The notes below the pieces were generated by a model. That model was not told the origin of the DNA and searched no databases. It was given only the letters and a program-made list of their open reading frames with translations. Shown here one piece after another: positions 58,402 through 64,000 of a DNA stretch of 64,000 nt (positions are counted from its first letter, which is position 1; each line of letters opens with the position of its first letter). The position numbers and the translations under genes are program-made. Source of the stretch: Chitinophagales bacterium 33-2 (GTDB lineage: Bacteria; Bacteroidota; Bacteroidia; Chitinophagales; Chitinophagaceae); NCBI GenBank assembly GCA_002050435.1, contig MWYV01000033.1, positions 1-64,000 on the forward strand, in the 5' to 3' direction.

Positions 58402-58516
58402 GTACCTGCCCCGCTGCTGAATTCCAACAAAAAGGCCTCCCGCAGATTACGCAGATTTTCGCTGATTGGTTTTCTGCGTTCATCAGCGTAACCTGTGGGC
58501 AACAAGAGGCAGGTAC
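58402..58516. repeat. Cassette bounded by GTACCTGCC/GGCAGGTAC with CGCAGATT-type repeats
   Basis: GTACCTGCC 58402-58410, GGCAGGTAC 58508-58516; internal cgcagattacgcagattttcgctgattgg. Confidence 0.65.
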
Positions 58517-58549
58517 TGGTTCAAATAGATCCAGGTTTCCTCATAAAAT

Positions 58550-58951
58550 GAAATTCCAGGCCTAATCTTATAACATTTGGGTGGTTGTGTGCGCCTTATT
58601 GCTCCTGATTTTTCCTAAGAAATCTTTATACCTAAGGTGGAGCAATACAGCGCGAAGAACGCTTGCACAATCAGATCGCATGGAGTTGCACCTGTTTTCA
58701 TTTTTCGGTGCGCTCCCTTGCGCAATCATCCGAAGGTATCTGGTAAAAACAGACTGTTGCGCATTGATTGCGCTTGAATTTTTGCTTGCCCACCGAAGCG
58801 AAGCGCAGGGGGGGCCACCTTTTTTTTCAAGAAAAAAGGTGGAAGAGGCATTTATCATAGCGTTGCTGTCCGGCAAGAAACTCCATTAGGTTATTGCAAC
58901 TGCAAAATCTAAGGCCCGGTTTAAGTAATCATCAACAACGCCAGAACCATT
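58550..58951 (-). repeat. Inverted copy of the 34-kb composite repeat
   Basis: Near-identical reverse complement of 34069-34474. Confidence 0.88.
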
Positions 58952-59030
58952 CACCATTCACCATTGATTATTGACTATTGACTTTGACTATTGACCATTG
59001 ACCATTGACTTTGACCATTCACCCTTAACT
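58951..59030. repeat. Heptamer array (reverse orientation)
   Basis: caccattcaccattgattattgactattgactttgactattgaccattgaccattgactttgaccattcaccc. Confidence 0.9.
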
Positions 59031-59057
59031 TAACACTAGAATTGAATTTAAATCTCA

Positions 59058-59519
59058 ATGGCAACATTTTTAAAACAAGGTGACAAAGCACCTGCTTTCA
59101 CAGGGAAGGACCAGCATGGAAATAAGATTGCTTTATCAGATTATAAAGGCAGGAAACTGGTACTGTATTTCTATCCGGCCGACGACACTCCGGGTTGTAC
59201 TACCCAGGCCTGTAACCTAAGAGATCATTATGCGCTGTTACAGCAACACCAACTGGAGATTATTGGAGTGAGCCCTGATTCAAAAGAAATGCACCAGCAC
59301 TTTATTAAAAAATACAATCTTCCTTTTCCATTGATCGAAGATCCTAAACTCAGTATCATCAATAAATATGGGGTTTGGGGAGAAAAGAATTTATATGGGC
59401 ATAAATTCACCGGAGTACACCGCACAACTTTTCTTATTAATGAATCTGGAAGGATTGAAAAGATTTTTCTTCGGCCAAAAAATAAAGCCCATTCGGAAGA
59501 AATTATCAAGACGCTTTGA
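59058..59519 (+). CDS. bcp: Thiol peroxidase, peroxiredoxin Q/BCP type
   Basis: GDKAPAFTGKDQHGNKIALSDYKGRKLVLYFYPADDTPGCTTQACNLRD. Confidence 0.96.
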   Translation: MATFLKQGDKAPAFTGKDQHGNKIALSDYKGRKLVLYFYPADDTPGCTTQACNLRDHYALLQQHQLEIIGVSPDSKEMHQHFIKKYNLPFPLIEDPKLSIINKYGVWGEKNLYGHKFTGVHRTTFLINESGRIEKIFLRPKNKAHSEEIIKTL

Positions 59520-59529
59520 CTGATCGATT

Positions 59530-60279
59530 CTAAAGTACCCACGCTACTTCTCCCACTGAAAATTTTTCTTCAACCGCGTGCTGCACCACCAGTTCACCAA
59601 AATCGGTGACAGAAACCACCCGGGCTTCAAAAACCTGAGATTGCTTTTTAAATCTGATCATCTCCCCTTTTTTGTATAATAAGGCATCATAAGCAGAAGT
59701 AACCTCCTCCGGCTGCTGCACCAGCAATTGAAAATAAAACATCAGGTCTTCATGCAACTGGCGGGCAAGTACTTCAGGGTCTTCTTTTTTGCCTGATATA
59801 TTATATAGAGAAATGGCTTTTGTGGCCAACTCTCCAAACGCGTCCTGGTTGATGTTTAATCCCACTCCGGCAATGGAAAACTTCCAGGCATTCCCTTTTA
59901 ATATGTTTTCAATTAAAATTCCACCTGCCTTTCTGTCACGGAGATAAATATCATTTGGCCACTTTATAAAAGCGGTTTCTGTTGTGTACCTGTTAAAGAA
60001 GCGTGCAGCAGCCAGGGCCATAGCCTTGCTTAAAAGGAACATCCTGGAAGCGGAAAACTGGTCATTTATTTCCAATATCACGCTAAGCGCGATATTCATT
60101 CCTGTTTCAGAAATCCAGTGCCGGTTACGCTGGCCGCGACCCTTTGTTTGTTCCCTGGAAAACACCGCTGCGCCATGCTGTGCCATACCTTCATGCACCA
60201 TTCCCATGGCATAGTTGTTGGTGCTATCCACCGTGTGCAGTAAAATGAAGGGAAAACCCTTCTGATTTGGCAATGACAA
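59530..60279 (-). CDS. birA: Biotin-[acetyl-CoA-carboxylase] ligase
   Basis: VDSTNNYAMGMVHEGMAQHGAAVFSREQTKGRGQRNRHWISETGMNIALSVIL; KWPNDIYLRDRKAGGILIE. Confidence 0.95.
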   Translation of the reverse strand: MSLPNQKGFPFILLHTVDSTNNYAMGMVHEGMAQHGAAVFSREQTKGRGQRNRHWISETGMNIALSVILEINDQFSASRMFLLSKAMALAAARFFNRYTTETAFIKWPNDIYLRDRKAGGILIENILKGNAWKFSIAGVGLNINQDAFGELATKAISLYNISGKKEDPEVLARQLHEDLMFYFQLLVQQPEEVTSAYDALLYKKGEMIRFKKQSQVFEARVVSVTDFGELVVQHAVEEKFSVGEVAWVL

Positions 60280-60366
60280 TTAACTACTATTTTTGGGCAA
60301 ATAAAAATAACTTTAATTGTCTACGATCATCTCTGCGCAATTTTATCACTTAAACCTTAAAAATAT

Positions 60367-60768
60367 TTGGAACCATTAGAAGTTTTGGCGAAAAGAAAGA
60401 AAAGTGCAGCCCGGTTGAATAAGAATTCAAAAATCTATAAAACAATTATCAAGGCTATACAGGAAAAAAAGGGTGAAAATATTATTTCACTTGACCTTCG
60501 AAAAATACCTGAAGCAATTGCTGATTTTTTTGTAATCTGTGAAGCAACCAACCAGCCCCAGATCAGAGCCATTTCGGATTATATAGAAGATCAGGTGAAA
60601 AAGGTTTGTAGCGAAAATCCTTACCGTCATGAAGGCAAACAGAACCTCCAGTGGGTTTTGATCGATTATGTCAACATAGTTGTTCATGTTATGCTTCATG
60701 AACAAAGAAAATTTTACAAATTAGAGGAAATGTGGAGTGATGCTGCTGCTGAAGATCATACTCAGTAG
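60367..60768 (+). CDS. rsfS: Ribosome silencing factor
   Basis: AIADFFVICEATNQPQIRAISDYIED; WVLIDYVNIVVHVMLHEQRKFYKLEEMWSDA; start codon may not be ATG. Confidence 0.9.
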   Translation: MEPLEVLAKRKKSAARLNKNSKIYKTIIKAIQEKKGENIISLDLRKIPEAIADFFVICEATNQPQIRAISDYIEDQVKKVCSENPYRHEGKQNLQWVLIDYVNIVVHVMLHEQRKFYKLEEMWSDAAAEDHTQ

Positions 60769-60821
60769 TACCATCCTTAGATGAATTATAATAACAGCAC
60801 CATTTAATTAAGATTAGAAAG

Positions 60822-62897
60822 ATGTCACAAGACCCATATAAAAACGAGAGCAAATCCAGGATTCCAAAATTTACAAAAGGCCCCGGAGCCCCACAAGGCG
60901 AAGGCGAAAATCCCAAAAAGGGCCCCAGGTTCAGTATCTACTGGGTCTATGCCATTATTTTCGCGATTTTAATTGGTTTTCAGTTTTTTGGACCTTTTAC
61001 CCCTAATACAGCAGAGATCAACCAGAGCAAGTTTGAGCAAATGCTTAAGGCCGGTGACGTTGAGAAATATACCATTATATCAAACCGCAACCTTGTGCGG
61101 GTGAAGTTAAAAGAAGGTGCACTTCCCAGGTATGAAGGGAACATTGGAAAAAACCTGCGTCCTACAGATGAATTTCACGCACGGTTCACCATTGCATCTG
61201 TAGAATCTTTTTCAGATGATATGAGGGATTTTTACAAAATCAATTCCGAATTACCCAATGTAGGTACGGCATCAAATGATACCAATTGGTTTAGTCCCTT
61301 GTTACAGACCTTACTTCCGGTGCTCATATTTATTGGACTCTGGATCCTGTTAATGAGAAAAATGGGTGGTGGCGCCGGTGGCGGCGGTGGCCCTGGTGGC
61401 ATTTTCAATATTGGCAAATCAAAAGCAACGCTTTTTGATAAAGGAACAAGAGTCAACATCACTTTCGCAGATGTTGCCGGTCTGGATGAAGCAAAAGTGG
61501 AAGTAATGGAGATCGTTGACTTTCTAAAAAATCCTAAAAAATATACTTCTCTTGGTGGTAAAATTCCAAAAGGAGCTTTGCTGGTAGGTCCTCCGGGAAC
61601 CGGTAAAACCCTTCTGGCAAAAGCCATGGCAGGTGAAGCACAGGTTCCATTCTTTAGTCTGAGTGGTTCTGATTTCGTTGAAATGTTTGTGGGTGTGGGT
61701 GCCAGCCGTGTGCGCGATTTGTTTAAACAGGCCAGGGAAAAAGCACCCTGTGTAATCTTTATCGATGAAATTGACGCGATCGGTCGTGCCCGTGGCAAGA
61801 ATATGATGATGAGCAATGATGAAAGAGAATCAACCCTGAACCAGCTCCTTGTAGAAATGGATGGCTTTGGTACCGATACGGGAATCATTGTGCTTGCAGC
61901 TACCAACAGGCCCGATGTTTTGGATACTGCTCTTTTACGTCCCGGAAGGTTCGACAGGCAGATCACCATTGATAAACCGGATGTAAAAGGTCGTGAAGCT
62001 ATTTTTAAAGTTCACCTGAAACCGATCAAGGTTTCTGAAAAAGTGGATATTTTAAAACTCGCTGAGCAAACACCGGGTTTTGCCGGTGCAGATATTGCCA
62101 ATGTTTGTAATGAAGCTGCGCTGATCGCGGCACGTAAAGGAAAAACAGCGGTGGATATGAGCGATTTCCAGGATGCAGTAGACAGGGTGATCGGTGGGCT
62201 GGAAAAGAAGAACAAAATCATTTCTCCCGAAGAGAAAAAGATCATTGCCTATCACGAAGCCGGACATGCCATTTGCGGCTGGTATCTTGAACACGCTTAT
62301 CCACTGCTTAAGGTTTCCATTGTTCCAAGAGGTACTGCTGCTCTGGGATATGCCCAATACACTCCAAAAGAACAATACCTCTATAATACCGACCAGTTGA
62401 ATGACCAGATTTGTATGACACTGGGAGGAAGAGCAAGTGAAGACATCTTCTTCGGTAAAATATCTACCGGAGCTCAAAACGACCTTCAGCAGATCACCAG
62501 GATCGGTTATGCTATGGTAACCGTATATGGAATGAATAACAAAATTGGAAATATCAGTTTTTATGATCCTACACAGGAAAACCAGTTTACAAAACCATAT
62601 TCTGAAGAAACAGCAAAACTGATTGATGAAGAAGTTAGGAAACTGATTGATGTTGCTTACCTAAGAACAAAAAGCTTGTTGCAGGATAAAAAAGGTGAAG
62701 TGGAATTACTGGCTGAAGCCCTTTTGGAAAAAGAAGTGCTGTTCCAGAGTGATGTAGAAGCTTTGATCGGCCCACGCCCTTATGAAGATAAAAAACCTTT
62801 AGGCGTAGAAGACGACAAACATCATGAAGGTGGTATCAGCGAAGGCGTTCCTCCTTATGATCCGAATGTAACTCACCAGGCACCAGCTACTAAATGA
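60822..62897 (+). CDS. ftsH: ATP-dependent zinc metalloprotease
   Basis: GPPGTGKTLLAKAMAGEAQVPFFSLSGSDFVEMFVGVGASRVRDLF; HEAGH. Confidence 0.98.
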   Translation: MSQDPYKNESKSRIPKFTKGPGAPQGEGENPKKGPRFSIYWVYAIIFAILIGFQFFGPFTPNTAEINQSKFEQMLKAGDVEKYTIISNRNLVRVKLKEGALPRYEGNIGKNLRPTDEFHARFTIASVESFSDDMRDFYKINSELPNVGTASNDTNWFSPLLQTLLPVLIFIGLWILLMRKMGGGAGGGGGPGGIFNIGKSKATLFDKGTRVNITFADVAGLDEAKVEVMEIVDFLKNPKKYTSLGGKIPKGALLVGPPGTGKTLLAKAMAGEAQVPFFSLSGSDFVEMFVGVGASRVRDLFKQAREKAPCVIFIDEIDAIGRARGKNMMMSNDERESTLNQLLVEMDGFGTDTGIIVLAATNRPDVLDTALLRPGRFDRQITIDKPDVKGREAIFKVHLKPIKVSEKVDILKLAEQTPGFAGADIANVCNEAALIAARKGKTAVDMSDFQDAVDRVIGGLEKKNKIISPEEKKIIAYHEAGHAICGWYLEHAYPLLKVSIVPRGTAALGYAQYTPKEQYLYNTDQLNDQICMTLGGRASEDIFFGKISTGAQNDLQQITRIGYAMVTVYGMNNKIGNISFYDPTQENQFTKPYSEETAKLIDEEVRKLIDVAYLRTKSLLQDKKGEVELLAEALLEKEVLFQSDVEALIGPRPYEDKKPLGVEDDKHHEGGISEGVPPYDPNVTHQAPATK

Positions 62898-63523
62898 GTC
62901 ATTCTCCTTCAAAAAATAATATTTTAAAAAAGATCCGCATGGCGTTGGCAAATCCAACGCCATTGCCATTTCCGAAAAGTGAAGGCAATGAACCCATGTT
63001 CCAGCCACAAGGGCAGGACCTTGTTTTGGAATTTGCAGAACAGTTTTCCTTATTGCAGGGAAAATTTGTGTTTTGTCTTAACAATGCCGAACTCGCCGAT
63101 CTTTTTTTAAAACTGTGCTACCAGAACCAATGGACAAAATTGTATTGTGATGAAGAAAACCTGAAACAGCTGATTCCTGCTCCATTGTTGTTTGATGATA
63201 TTGCAGGTTGCGAAGCAGCTGTTACAAGTTGCGAATTCCTTGTAGCACGTACAGGCAGCATGGTGTTAAGTTCTGTGCACCAGGGAAGGATACCGGCTGT
63301 ATATGCACCCATTCATGTTTGTATTGCGCATACCTCCCAGCTGGTGTACGATATAAAAGATGGTTTACAGGCCATGAAAACAAAATACCGTGATTACCTT
63401 CCTTCCATGATCACCTTTGCCACAGGTCCGAGCCGCACGGCTGATATTGAAAAGACACTGGTTGTGGGTGTACACGGACCAAAAGAGGTCTATTGTTTTG
63501 TAGTGGACGATGGTAAGAATTAA
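62894..63523 (+). CDS. LUD domain (LutC/YkgG-like) protein
   Basis: ACEAAVTSCEFLVARTGSMVLSS-type region; ITFATGPSRTADIEKTLVVGVHGPKEVYCFVVD. Confidence 0.88.
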   Translation: MSHSPSKNNILKKIRMALANPTPLPFPKSEGNEPMFQPQGQDLVLEFAEQFSLLQGKFVFCLNNAELADLFLKLCYQNQWTKLYCDEENLKQLIPAPLLFDDIAGCEAAVTSCEFLVARTGSMVLSSVHQGRIPAVYAPIHVCIAHTSQLVYDIKDGLQAMKTKYRDYLPSMITFATGPSRTADIEKTLVVGVHGPKEVYCFVVDDGKN

Positions 63524-63533
63524 CTTCACATCC

Positions 63534-64000
63534 ATGCAGCTCCCTCCCGGAAAAAAAATTTATTTTCTGTCCGACTTTCACCTGGGGGCGCCCAACAGGG
63601 AGCAAAGCCTTGCCAGGGAGAAAAGGATCGTTCTGTTTCTTGATTCTATAAAACACGATGCGCATACCGTATTTATTGCTGGCGATATGTTTGATTTTTG
63701 GTATGAATACCGCCAAGTTGTTCCCAGAGGATATGTAAGATTGCTGGGAAAACTTGCCGAGCTGACAGATGCCGGCATCCTAATGCATTTTTTTGTAGGC
63801 AACCATGATATGTGGATGCAGAACTACTTCCAGAATGAAATGAACATGGAAGTACATTTTGCCCCTGCCCGGTTTGAATTTGATGGTAAAAAATTCCTGG
63901 TTGGCCATGGAGATGGGCTGGGCCCGGGAGACAGCGGTTACAAAATCTTAAAAAAACTATTTCGCAATCCTGCGTGCCAGTGGCTCTTTGGAATCCTGCC
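63534..64000 (+). CDS. lpxH: UDP-2,3-diacylglucosamine hydrolase-like metallophosphoesterase, truncated by window
   Basis: Read from sequence, not in the ORF track: MQLPPGKKIYFLSDFHLGAPNREQ...FIAGDMFDFWYEY...FVGNHDMWM...VGHGDGLGPGD. Confidence 0.88.
   Translation, partial: MQLPPGKKIYFLSDFHLGAPNREQSLAREKRIVLFLDSIKHDAHTVFIAGDMFDFWYEYRQVVPRGYVRLLGKLAELTDAGILMHFFVGNHDMWMQNYFQNEMNMEVHFAPARFEFDGKKFLVGHGDGLGPGDSGYKILKKLFRNPACQWLFGIL

Noticed and set aside
58380-58565. ORF 58380-58565 as a gene
   Set aside because: It translates a repetitive CGCAGATT cassette; no protein-like features.
58951-59030. Heptamer arrays as CRISPR
   Set aside because: The repeat unit is 7 bp with no spacers of uniform length and no cas genes in the window.
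61232-61969. Long antisense ORF opposite ftsH (245 aa), and 14854-15447 opposite atpA (197 aa)
   Set aside because: Both are shadows of highly conserved genes on the opposite strand with codon-biased composition.

Overview
This window is chromosomal DNA from a Bacteroidota genome. The T9SS C-terminal sorting domains, SusC-like/TonB receptors and gene order suggest a Chitinophagaceae-like organism (inference). Most of it is ordinary: an F-type ATP synthase cluster (atpB-E-F-H-A), a full phosphate uptake region (TonB receptor, pstSCAB-phoU, porin, DUF47-Pit), an arsR-arsM/chrA metal block, PhoB/PhoR-like regulators, carB, galE, birA, rsfS, ftsH, a LUD gene and a truncated lpxH. There are also four T9SS cargo genes, three of them in tandem. 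No rRNA, tRNA, CRISPR array or autonomous transposase was recognised. The most unusual material is intergenic. A set of linked repeats shares the end sequence TCACTGTTGTCCGG. It includes a 170-bp MITE-like unit with 17/18-matching terminal inverted repeats and a perfect 9-bp flanking duplication (TTATTTATT), a second core family at four loci, a roughly 290-bp stem-rich insert at two loci in opposite orientation, and degenerate heptamer arrays (TCAATRG) that often abut the shared end. Secondary leads are an 11-bp-periodic putative Pho box, paired ArsR operators, an intercistronic hairpin after atpE, an exported caspase-like protein, a frameshifted lipoprotein, and an orphan C-terminal transketolase half gene. 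All repeat and motif calls were made by eye without alignment tools or database searches.
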